Assembly (NCBI RefSeq): GCF_964355755.1
Contig: NC_092678.1
Span: forward strand, 5,242,922 to 5,306,921
DNA from: Antedon mediterranea
Taxonomy: Eukaryota; Echinodermata; Crinoidea; Comatulida; Antedonidae
Reading direction: 5' to 3'
DNA: 64,000 bases
The position numbers were made by a program, and so were the translations under genes. A model generated the notes under the pieces. That model was given only the letters and a program-made list of their open reading frames with translations, had not been told where the DNA came from and searched no databases. Positions 11,199 through 22,245 of the stretch are shown one piece after another. The first letter of the stretch is position 1. Each line of letters starts with the position of its first letter.

Positions 11199-14100
11199 TT
11201 AGTAGTTTTCTTCTTCCAAAAGTTCCCTTAACTTCTGTACCAACCCTCCTATAAAGAGACAAAGTAATCATTAGCCTGCCTACTAAAGCTGTTGAAATAC
11301 ATTATCAGCCGATCAGCACGATGACTGCGATTGTCATGATTTTTTGTTTTGTTTTTTTATGGGGCGGGTGAGTGTACGAGCCACACGTTATGTTATACGT
11401 TTGTGCTCGTTGGGTTGCATTATTGGTTTCAGGGGATGAACCCAAATAAACACAAGTGTGCCATGATAGCCACACTAGCCTCATTATTAATGCAACCTTT
11501 TTGAAAACAAAATAAATATAGCAATAATAATAAAAATAATTATAATAATATCAAATGATTATGAGGATTTAGATTTAAAAAAAATAGAAATTGCGATCCA
11601 CTCGAAAATACATACCATAGCTTTTCTTGGCTTCATTAAATACTACCCTCTTTTCTACAAAAGGAAACACACAAAAAATTAATTACACAGTGATGTGGTC
11701 ATATTAATGAGCTATAATGTTGGTTAGTTATTGATATTTATGGGCAACAGTGCTTTAGGAAGAACAAGCCACGTGTTATTAATTTATTTTCAACTGTGAA
11801 ACTTTTTAAAAATTATTTTAGTGATTTACACAAAAATAACAAATAACTAAATAATTATTAATATTTATAATTAAATTTATACGTTCATAACTCAACAATG
11901 TAATTAGTGTTATTTACTATTTAAAATTTTAACAATAAAGAGATATGTAACAACATTTAAAATGTAACCGTTTAGATTGAAGTAGAAATAATAAATAAGA
12001 AGAGTCAAAGTAATCATTAGCCTGCCTACTAAAGCTGTTCAAATACATTATCAGCCGATTTTCACGATGACTGCGATTGTAATGATTTTTTTTTATGTGG
12101 CGCGGTTGAGTGTACGAGCCACACGTTATGTTATACGTTTGTGCTCGTTGGGTTGCATTATTGGTTTCAGGCGATAAACCCAAATAAACACAAGTGTGCC
12201 ATGATAGCCACACTAGCCTCATTATTAATGCAACCTTTTTGAAAACAAAATAAATATTTTAACCTAATAGTAGAAATAATAATAAATATAATTATAATAA
12301 TATCAAATGATTATGAGGATTTAGATTTTAAAAAAAATAGAAATTGCGATCCACTCGAAAATACATACCATTGCCTTTCTTGGCTTCATTAAATACTACC
12401 CTCTTTTCTACAAAAGGAAACACACACAAAATTAATTACACAGTGATGTGGTCATATTAATGAGCTATAATGTTGGTTAGTTATTGATATTTATGGGCAA
12501 CAGTGCTTTAGGAAGAACAAGCCACGTGTTATTAATTTATTTTCAACTGTGAAACTTTTTAAAAATTATTTTAGCGATTTACACAAAAAATAACAAATAA
12601 CTAAATAATTATTAATATTTATAATTAAATTTATATGTTCATAACTCAACAATGTAATTAGTGTTATTTACTATTTTAAATGTTAACAATAAAGAGATAT
12701 GTAACAACATTTAAAATGTAACAGAAGCGAATCCAGGATTTTAAAATAGTTTAGATTGAAGTAGAAATAATGAATAAGAAGAGACGAAGTAATCATTAGC
12801 GAATACGTCATCGCTTGTGATTGGTCAATTCACTTGCGTTGCGTTACGTCCTTGTGTTGCCGCGCTAGTGGGAACCACGCTTAACCAATGACAAGCGAAG
12901 TTATAGACAGTTAGCAATCACAAGCGAATAAGCCATCGCTTGTGATTGGTCAATTCACTTGCGTTGCGTTACGTCCTTGCGTTGCGTCGCTAGTGGGAAC
13001 CACGCTTTAAGCTGCTCAAATACATTATCAGCCGATTTTCACGATGACTGCGATTGTAATGATTTTTTGTTTTGTTTTTTATTTGGCGCGGTTTAGTGTA
13101 TGAGTCACACGTTATGTTATACGTTTGTGCTCGTTGGATTGCATTATTGGTTTCAGGCGATAAACCCAAATAAACATGATAGCCACACTAGCCTCATTAT
13201 TAATGCAACCTTTTTGAAAACAAAATAAATATTTTAACCTAATAGTAGAAATAATAATAAAAATAATTATAATAATATAAAATGATTATGAGGATTTAGA
13301 TTTTAAAAAAAAATAGAAATTGCGATCCACTCGAAAATACATACCATTGCCTTTCTTGGCTTCCTCAAATACTACCCCCTGATTCTTTTCTACAAAAGAA
13401 AACACACAAAAAACATTAATTAATGACACAGCGATGTGGCTATCAATGAGCTATATGTTGGCTAGTTATTGATATCTATGGGCTGCCAACAGTGAGCTAT
13501 ATGTTGGCTAGTTATTGGTATCTATGGGCGGCCAACAGTGCTTTAGGAAGAATGAGCCACGTGTTATTCATTTATTTTCAACTCTGAAACGTTTTTTTTA
13601 AATTATTTTAGTGATTTACACACAAAAATAACAAATAACTAAATAATTATTAATATATATAATTAACTTTATACGTTCATGACTCAACAGTGTAATTAGT
13701 ATTATTATTATTTTACATTATGACAATAAAGAGAGATATGTAACAACATTTAAAATCAAAATGTAATGCGAAAAACAGGGGCGAATCCAGGATTTTTAAA
13801 TAGTTTTAGAGTGAAGTAAAAGTAATAATAAATAAGGTGGTTAAGATTTGATTGATGGGTTAGTGAAATTTCCTGATTCATGTTGATCATGTAGATAAAG
13901 CTGTACTTACTCGCAGTCTGTGTATTACAAGTTGGTCCCGTGTAACCATTAGTACATTGACATAGCCAGATATTTCTCAAAAGGCTGAAGACCTCACAGT
14001 CGCCGTTGCCATTGCAACTGTCGTAAAAAGTCATACAATCGACTTTTTGGGGGAAAAAATAACTTAGTAGCAATAAGGATTAATATAATATAATAATGAT

Positions 14101-15560
14101 AACATTTTGTTCTCTGTAGTCGTTACAAAAAAGAAACAAAGAAAATGATGAAATAAAGTTTTAGGCTGAGCCAGTTATGTGGGACATGATACACTGAACA
14201 CAAAGAGTGGCAAACTCAACGAGCGCACACACAGATATTGTTAACAACTTATTAAAATAAAGTTAATTGCGATACATACTATAGTTTAGGCTGGCCTTCT
14301 TAGACAGTGTTTCTTTTTTGCCCTGGGTTTCTTCTATCTGTCTTTCTTCCTCTAAAAAAAAAACAATTGATCACAAAACGACGTACCATAGATTAGAATG
14401 CGTTCATTTATTTTCAATAAGGTTTATCGCAAATACTAGCGTACGTGGCTGATGTTGATTTGGCACTCGTAGCGACGTTTGCTCCCACCCTTCCTCAGCC
14501 ATGACGTCCCTCGCGAAATCAAGCTATTTGCGATAAACCTTATGCAATAGGCATACATTTACACAAGAAATAATATATGTACGTATCTAAGAACAAGTAT
14601 TAGCAATTTTCTATGACATTTAATAAAATCATTTAACCAAAAGTACTGTAAATACATTTTTTACACTAGTTTTGTTTATTTAGAAACAGTGACAAGATAG
14701 GATCGATCGCAATTTCATAGAGTACTTCATCACAAAGAGGCGTTCAAATCCGCCACTGGAATCGAAAGAAAAAAGATGAAAACACGCGAAAAGAAAAGAA
14801 AAATATATGCAACAATAACCTAGTAGGCCTACATTTGAACACCTTGTGCGATACAATTTTTAATTAATAATAACCTAGAATTAACTGCAGATGAAAACAG
14901 AAAAATACTTATAAAATACCTTCGAATTCCAGTAGTTCTTTTAGCTCTCTTACGTCCTCTATAATAAAAAAAAAGCAAAAAGAACAAACAATTACTAGAA
15001 AATGAGCGGAACATGTCAAAATACAGAGCGACAGAGGGCGTGCTATTTAAAATTTCATCTCATATTGAAACATTTTTAGATATTTTAATATTAAATAAGC
15101 TTTTGTAAATTCACCCATATATCAATTGTCCTTAACATGTTCTGTAAGTATATACAGTACATATTAACGCCCACAAGTTCAGGACGATAACTAATTGTTT
15201 GAAGCATCGTGCAAATAACGCAAGATAGGCATTCAATACCGCACTTGACATGTTATTTTGGCAAGTAAATAACCACAGTATTTAATCAACCCCACGTGGG
15301 GAATACAAATCTACTGGATGATTTAAGTTGGGTGATGGATCTTTAAATAATAAATACTGTAAATATATGGTGTTTGGGAGGGGAAAGTGGGGGAGGGGGA
15401 GCGGTTGAACCTAGCCCCCGGCGTACATTATTCGATACAGCTTCGATGTTACGTCGTCCAGCAATTAAAAAAGACCGTAATAATTAATAAGTAAATACTC
15501 ACCAAATAGACTTGCAAACGCTATTGACATGAGGGTTGCAAATATCAGTGCTCGATACAT
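11199..15560 (-). CDS. Gene B: secreted EGF protein with three dibasic-flanked VVF(N/E)EA repeats
   Basis: Eight coding exons were joined: 15503-15560, 14920-14958, 14280-14351, 13911-14042, 13345-13389, 12369-12407, 11616-11654 and 11199-11248. All introns are GT-AG and phase 1, giving 157 residues. Residues 1-19 are a signal peptide (MYRALIFATLMSIAFASLF). Residues 20-56 are charged and probably helical (DVRELKELLEFE). Residues 57-100 form one EGF domain with six cysteines. Residues 101-141 come from three mini-exons: KKNQGVVFEEAKKGN, EKRVVFNEAKKGN and EKRVVFNEAKKSY. The last exon encodes GLVQKLRELLEEENY and TAA. The KR/KK sites around each VVFxEA core resemble a multi-copy peptide precursor, but that processing is inferred. 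First-exon length, phases, EGF exon and helical tail make it a paralogue of gene A. I do not recognise a named family. Confidence 0.8.
11263..13840. repeat. Three ~0.75-1.05-kb tandem units, each carrying one gene B mini-exon
   Basis: Units at about 11263-12005, 12009-12783 and 12786-13840 start at AGTAATCATTAG and end near GTTTAGATTGAAGTAG. Each contains the phrase ATTATCAGCCGAT, the stretch ACACGTTATGTTATACG and one 39-45-nt exon. The third unit is enlarged by family-1 MITE sequence (12786-13010). The duplication multiplied the exon without disturbing the frame. Confidence 0.9.
12786..13010. mobile_element. MITE family 1, two tandem copies
   Basis: Two head-to-tail copies of the segment from CATCGCTTGTGATTGGTCAA to CTAGTGGGAACCACGCTT, in the gene B intron between exons 5 and 6. 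They split the third of the three duplicated units. Confidence 0.65.
14415..14545. mobile_element. Short inverted-repeat element in gene B intron
   Basis: ATAAGGTTTATCGCAAATA at the left and TATTTGCGATAAACCTTAT at the right are perfect inverted arms around about 85 bp of GC-richer sequence. It is a MITE or foldback with no coding frame. Confidence 0.65.
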
Positions 15561-15947
15561 GGTAATTGAGTTCAGGGCTTTCTGTCAAAATAAGTCCAGG
15601 TATAAATATTTTAAAGTTTCAATAAACATTTATTTAAGATGGTCATTACAAACAATATATAACAAACAATGACAAATTATACACATTTTATTTGGACACC
15701 AGCAATCTAAATGCGATAATCTATATTATCTTTTCGACGATTCAGAGTAATTTAGAAATAGTTTGGCATATTGTAGGCATACAGAAGCTGGCAGCAATCA
15801 CCCCCATAGTGGGATATACCACCACATTGAGGCATGAGATGGGTGTGTACCTAGGCTGCATAACTTACCTTATTCTTGAGTTGTAGTAATATGTAACTAA
15901 CTTCCTTCTAACTGGCAACTAATACGCTACCTACTGTTTATATACAC
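15561..15947 (-). promoter_or_regulatory. Gene B promoter and 5' non-coding exon
   Basis: On the minus strand TATATAAA lies within 15934-15947. About 30 bp downstream a non-coding exon (about 15912 to 15869) ends at a consensus donor (AAG/gtaag). The acceptor (gacag) places the next exon start at 15581, 21 bp before the ATG. This layout mirrors that of gene A. Confidence 0.5.
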
Positions 15948-17758
15948 AAGAACGTGTCACGCACCGTGGGCTGGGTTTCAAACTTAATGACTTCTTTTTT
16001 GTCCGTTAATCCTTCTTTGTTCAGTTTAATAATATAAAATATTTCTTATATTGTTTGAAGGTTTGTATGGTGAGAATAATAAATACTGTATATCGAACAA
16101 AAAAGCATTCCGTACACACCGTATGCCTAATGGCTGTTTTGCTAAGTATCGCTATTTTTTACTATTATTCAATGTCAGTGGCACATTGTATCGATATAAA
16201 AGGCCAAAAAAACATAAGACAGCGTGTCTCCTGCGATTTTGTCTTTTTATTCAACTACTATTAATACTATATTATATATAACAAATTAGGTAACGAACGC
16301 AGCACCAATGCAGCTCATTCACAGCTCACTGGATGTCAACCCATATTTAATTATGTATTTTCATTTTGCGTTATGATCGTATCGTGTCGCCAAGAACAAA
16401 CAGCCGAAATTCTTAGATCTTAGAATAATTTCATGAAATGTTTGTTTGCTTGTTTGTTTTTTAATGAATAGTATAAACACGTCATACTTGATCTGAAAAA
16501 CACCATTTAGTAGAAAAAGAAAACGGTTGATAGTGAATGCAATTGACAATGATAATGACGATGGTTTTGATTCATCACGTGATATTAGTTTGTTCCTCCC
16601 CTCCCCGGATTGAAATAAATAATCAGAGTTGCGTAAACATTCAGAATACAATATACCCCTATTCGGAAGACACCCCTATTTTGGAGACACCCATATTTTT
16701 GGGAAATACTCCTATTCAGGGCAATTAGAGAACGAGAACGAGATACACTTTTTTAGTCCCAAAAGTGTCCAGGGTTTTCAGTAAAAACATTTGACTTGGA
16801 TGCGTGGATGGTTGTTAGTGAGGTGACGCATCCACAATTTAATATAGTTTATTATTTAATACATCACGACCGGCCAAATAATGGTTGTCGTCCATCCGCA
16901 CTCTCACGCCTATTTACACATTTAAATGTATTCAATACTTTAAGAAGAAGAGTAGTGTTTAACGTAACAACATAATAAATAGGCCTATGGCGTATTTCAT
17001 ACCGCACGTGGATATTCAAGAATCCCGCGTCGGGTACTCATTGATGCGCACGTGACAATGACAACAAAATATGGATGGAATGGAATATTATTGAACAAGT
17101 ACGTCTTCTACAACATACTTGTGAACTTAATAATTGATTGATTGATTGAAATATATATTTATACTGGGTAAGGTAAGACATTGTTGTTTACAACAGTGAT
17201 CATATATTTATTATTTTATATTTATGAAAGCCTAGTAGTGAGCTAGGCCTATACAATGACTTTTAAGGCACAAAGCTCAAACTACGAGACCCCTGCTATG
17301 AATACAGCCGATGCCTTTGTTATGAACTCATTATCTATACTTAATATACGCTGAACAGGCTCTACTTTGTAAATTCATTTAAAATATCATTTGGTAAAAC
17401 TTGGAATGAGTATTATTGACATTCCTTTTCACAATAAAAGTACTATTTGTTTTGTCAAACAAATAAATTGATAAATAAAAATACTAACGAGAACCAGCAT
17501 GATAATTAAGACATTGCCATGGGATTGTCATATTAGGGACCTCTTCACCTCCCCTCGCTCTTGGAAAAATTATTGGACACATAAGTTAAATGTAATTCAT
17601 TCATTCATTAGTGGAAATCATCATTTCCTTTTATTGTCATTTGCATATACAGTAAAACAGAATGTATGCATAGAAATTGTGTTTGCTCTGAGACACAAAA
17701 AAACAGATATAAATAACAAAACAACCAAACATCACATCACTCTCGTACGGTTTCCCAA
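15948..17758. other. Gene-free stretch upstream of gene B
   Basis: AT-rich DNA with no supported exon. Overlapping open frames at 16051-16281 have no family resemblance. Around 16660-16735 a short GACACCC(C/A)TATTTTGG-like motif is repeated. The rest is undistinguished. Confidence 0.35.
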
Positions 17759-17944
17759 CTAGTATTCAGTGCCCATAATGGCAGCTGGATAGAAGCTGTT
17801 GCGAAATCTATTAGTACGAGAAGTGATGGACCGGTATCGTCTACCGCTACGTAACATCACAAATACGTTATGGGTAGTAATGGATAACATAGGCCTACAA
17901 AATGGCCGTTCGTTAAAGACACTGTCGTTTATTATAAAACACAC
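17759..17944 (-). pseudogene. Possible non-LTR retrotransposon C-terminal fragment
   Basis: The translated minus strand contains RSGRRYRSITSRTNRFRNSF followed by YPAAI. This resembles the R-T-x-R-x-x-x-S-F-x-P-x-A end of many LINE reverse-transcriptase proteins. Only this short tail is visible and no RT catalytic motif is nearby, so it would be a dead fragment. The call rests on recollection of that motif. Confidence 0.3.
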
Positions 17945-18590
17945 TCAAACATAGCAAACAAATATGCCGCACATTTAAAATAGTTGCATATATTAGCGAA
18001 GGATCCAATGAAATCGTTAACAATTAAATGTGACGTGCACATGTACGTCATTCACCGATGTAGCGGAACGGGTTTTGCAGTGCAGTAAGTAACAGGACAT
18101 CATTTTGTACATTTAGATAAATTATAATAATCTAAATAGTCCACTTTTTAAATTTTAATAGTTTATATTCACTCCCTGCAACGAATTAAGAATATATTGG
18201 AGTCTCTAATCACCTCTATTACTAATACACTACTAGTAGTAGGCCTATTGTTTGTTTTTGAATTCACTCTGTTTGGTCTCCCGTCTTCGTCGGCGGTTAT
18301 CGTTAACATGTCCGGCCTAACCCAATACAATTCCAGTTATTTGCTATCTTATTATAAAGTCGTATAACAAATAAAATAATGGAAAATGTAGACGCCATTT
18401 TGGCCACCATTTAATCCAAGAGGTGAATAATTATCAATTTCCGGTAATCGTACCAAAATAGGGAGAATTACTTTTTCTACTTTATTAGGCCTACTTTTTT
18501 ATTTAAATCCATTATTTTGATGATTAATTAATTCCTAAGCCACAGTTACACATGTACGGTACACTAACAATAAATATTCTTTTTAAGGGT
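17945..18590. other. Gene-free stretch
   Basis: I see no gene, RNA or clear repeat here apart from one 'taggcctat' tract of the kind found throughout the window. Confidence 0.35.
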
Positions 18591-21080
18591 AATCAATGTA
18601 TTTTTGTCTTTTCAGAGATTGAAGATATTTTTTTTTCTTTAGTAAATTTAGACTTTGTAACTTAAAAAAAACCAGAAAATATAAACGCAGCGTGACTTGA
18701 ATGGCTTCCGTACCCTTTTAGAGTTTCCAATCATTTAGTTAACGTTACCATAACCTACAAAGTAATAGCCGGCCTAACTTTCATCAATCATCACGTCATC
18801 TAATACAGTAATGTTGGTTTGTTTTTCAGGTTCAGCAGAAGAGGTGCACCGCGCGCGTTCATTCTTTTTATTCACATTTTTACATAATATTAATTATTAA
18901 CTATAACTCAGAGGGGTACGGAAGCCATCAATATAAATAGATGATCATTTTTTAGCGTAAATTAAAAAAATATTAACCTGCTACATTGAATGATTATATT
19001 ATTCTTATTTGTGTCTACGCCATCGTAATACTGTACAGCATAAACGATACAGAGACTAAAACACGATAATGTCGAGATAAGGTATTTATGTTTTTTTTCG
19101 ATTTTACGTGATTTTCTTTTAATACCTTTCGATAAATAACTATTATAAAAACGCATTTATAAATTTAGTATTTCGTTACCTTACTTGCAGGTCTATTTAT
19201 TAGTCGCGTGCAACGCGACTCTACAGCTCACTATGTCGGTCGGTCGGTAAACACTAACTTAAGCACGCGACTGCAGCCATGTGTATGACCCTGTTTTAAT
19301 AGCTGGTACCGTTTAAAATAAACATATCTGGACCATACAAATATAATTTTTATTAAATGACGAAATTCTACGTAGGCCTAAATCTATTTGATGATGCAAA
19401 TAAAATAAAATTCTCGTTCGTAATTTCCAACACAAACCAGTTATCATAATTTGCAACTAACAATATTGTTTTTCAGGTTAATCAAATGTATTTTTATCTT
19501 TTCAGAGATTGGAGTTTTTCAGTTTTTTTATACCTTTAAATAAATAACTTTGTATTGGTTACCTTACTTGTAGACCTATTTATTTAATAACTGGTATCCG
19601 TTTAAAAGAAACACTCATTTTGATTGTACCATAAATATTATTTCCGTTTACGTAGGCCTAAATCCATTTGATGATGGTAAAAATAAAATCAATTTTATTC
19701 CATAATTTCCAACCCAACCCAGTTAATATCATAATGTGCAATTAACAATATTTATTCTTTTTCAGGTTAATCAAATGTATTTTTATCTTTTCAGAGATTG
19801 AAGTATTGCTTTCAAAGATTTTCTTTTTTTTTCTCTTTCAATAAATAACTTATAAAAACGCTATTATAAATTTACAATTCTCATTTAGTATTGGTTTTAC
19901 CTTACTTGTAGACCTATTTATTTTAATAATCGAAAACCGTTTAAAGAAACGTAACTGAACCCATTTTGATTGTACCATAACAAATATTATTTCCATTTAC
20001 GTAGATATTCTACGTAGGCCTAAATCTATTTGATGATGGTGCAAATAAAATTAATTCTATTCCATAATTTCCAACACAACAATTATTTTTATCTTTTCAG
20101 ATATTGGAGTTTTTCTATTTTTTTTTTTTTTATTTATTTTTTTTTCTTTCAATGAATAACTTATAAACACGCAATTATAAATTGTCATCTATTATTGGTT
20201 ACCTTACTTGTAGGCCTATTTGTTTTAATAAACGGTAACGTTTAAAAGAAACATAACTGGACCCATTTTGATTGTAACATATTAAAATATTATTTCCATT
20301 TACGTAGAAATGAATTATATGTCGTAATTTCCAATCCCAACCAGTTCCAATAAATGTGCAACTAACAATATTTATTCTTTTTCAGGTTAATCAAATGTAT
20401 TTTTATCTTTTCAGAGATTGGAGTTTTTCTATTTTTCTTTTTATATTCTTAAATAAATAACTTAGTATCGGTTACCTTACTTGTAGGCCTATTTATTTTG
20501 ATAATCGGTAACCGTTTAAAAGAAACATAACTGGACCCATTTTGTATTGTACCAGCTATATATTATTTCCATTTACGTAGCCCTAAATCTATTTGATGAT
20601 GGTGCAAATAAGATTAATTATATTTCATAATTTCCAACACTAACCAGTTATCATAATTTGCAACTAAGAATATTTGTTTTCAGTTTAATCAAATGTATTT
20701 TTATCTTTTCCGAGATTGGAGTTTTTCTATATTGTTTTGGAGATTTTCTTTTTATATTTGTCAATAAATAACTTAGTACTGGTTACCTTAGTTGTAGGCC
20801 TATTTATTTTAATAATTGGTAACCATTTAAAAGAAGCACCCATTTTATTCGTACCATAAACATTTTTTCCATGTGACGTAAACCTAAATCCATTTGATAA
20901 TAATAATAATGTATTTTTATGTTTTCAGACTTTTGGAGTTTTTCTATTTTTATCTTTCAATAATACCTTATAAAAACGTTATTATAAATTTACATTTAGG
21001 AGTATTTGTTACCTTATTTTAATAATCGGTAACCGTTTAAAAGAATCAAATGTATTTTTTTATTTTTTCAGAGATTGGAG
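18590..21080. repeat. ~300-bp tandem repeat, about eight degenerate copies
   Basis: The phrase TATTTTTATCTTTTCAGAGA recurs near 18604 (variant), 19493, 19787, 20090, 20400, 20702, 20925 and 21055. Between occurrences the units share GGTTACCTTACTTGTAGGCC, ATCGGTAACCGTTTAAAAGA and TTTCCATTTACGTAG. Each unit thus carries a pyrimidine-rich, 3'-splice-site-like TTTTCAG on the plus strand, but no downstream open exon. Confidence 0.85.
19199..19277. mobile_element. Short 'TAGTCGCGTG' element
   Basis: Begins TAGTCGCGTG and ends GCACGCGACTGCAGCC, with GTCGGTCGGTCGGTAAACAC inside. It is an internally deleted relative of the ~690-bp element at 46709-47400 and is inserted in the 300-bp repeat array. Confidence 0.55.
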
Positions 21081-21980
21081 ATATTTTTTGTACAAATAGA
21101 ATTTAACGTTTTCACGTAAATACATTATATCATAGGTAGGTATGTCGTATTAAACATTTAATATCCTGCAAAATATGGTATCAAACTAAGACAATATAAA
21201 ATGACTGTAATAATCTTTGTTTTGTTTCGATTGGTAAGTGTGCCCAAGACCAACAATTACAAATCTCTGCATTCTAATATTATTTTGTACAGATTACAGA
21301 TCAGAATACGTATAACTATCTAGAGTATGCCAATACTATATATTTGTTTATATGCCTATTTCTAACCTCAACAGTGACGGAAGCCTCTTACTAAATAAAA
21401 TTTAAAATTTTTTCTAGATTGAGTAATGAACGTAGTGTATCCCATCGTTGTATAAAAACTGTATCAAATACATCACGTAAATGTCCAATAATGTAGAGTC
21501 TATTTTTATAATAACAATTTTGCTTTTAATGTTTTTGTGACCACAAAGGAAATGTAGAAATTAGGCATATAATTGCTGTATTTTAAAATATTTTGTAGAT
21601 TGGGAACGCGCGACAAGAACCGAACAACGCGCAACATGAACCGGACAACACGTGACAAAAACCGCACGACAAGAATCGCACAACACACGACAAGAGAACC
21701 GGACAAAATACGAGACAGCATTGACGGTCAACGAGGCAGACGATGACAAATATATTGTGTTCTAATTTTGCAATTATGATGAAATAAAAATGTATCTTAT
21801 TTGAATCGAAGTAAACACTTTAAAATGTCCATAATTCATCAATACAACTACACTAACTTTCTTAACCATTTTTCTTCATTTTTTCTAATTCACTAATTCG
21901 TTTGTACATCTTGTTGTTGTTGACTTTCATGTAATGGTATCGCTCTTTTATTTTACATCCCTCTCTCCATATTATATACC
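21081..21980. other. Gene-free stretch with a short CGACAAGAACCG repeat
   Basis: At 21605-21715 a degenerate (A)CAAGAACCGnACAAC motif recurs about six times. Open frames across it on the minus strand are products of the repeat. Nothing else is supported. Confidence 0.4.
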
Positions 21981-21999
21981 CCTTTTTTAGCTAGTGGGT

Positions 22000-22245
22000 A
22001 AGGTATGTAAGTAGGTCAGATATGGAAATAAGTCCTATGTATGCAAGTTTAAGTAGATCATGTATGTAAGTCCTATGTAAGTCCTATGTAAGTAAGTTTA
22101 GGTATGCAAGTCCTATGTAAGTAAGTCCAGGTATGTAAGTTGGTCATATAAGTATGTCCAGGTATGTAAGTAGGTCATATAAGTAAGTCCAGGTATGTAA
22201 GTAGGTCATGTATGTAAGTCCTATGTAAGTAAGTCCAGGTAAAGT
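22000..22245. repeat. Minisatellite 'GTAAGTCC(A/T)' type
   Basis: Degenerate repeats of the words AAGTAAGTCCAGGTATGTA and AGTAGGTCATGTATGTAAGT. Not coding. Confidence 0.75.

Noticed and set aside
16051-16281. Possible small membrane proteins on the plus strand
   Set aside because: Two overlapping frames show hydrophobic runs only because the DNA is T-rich; no homology or gene structure.
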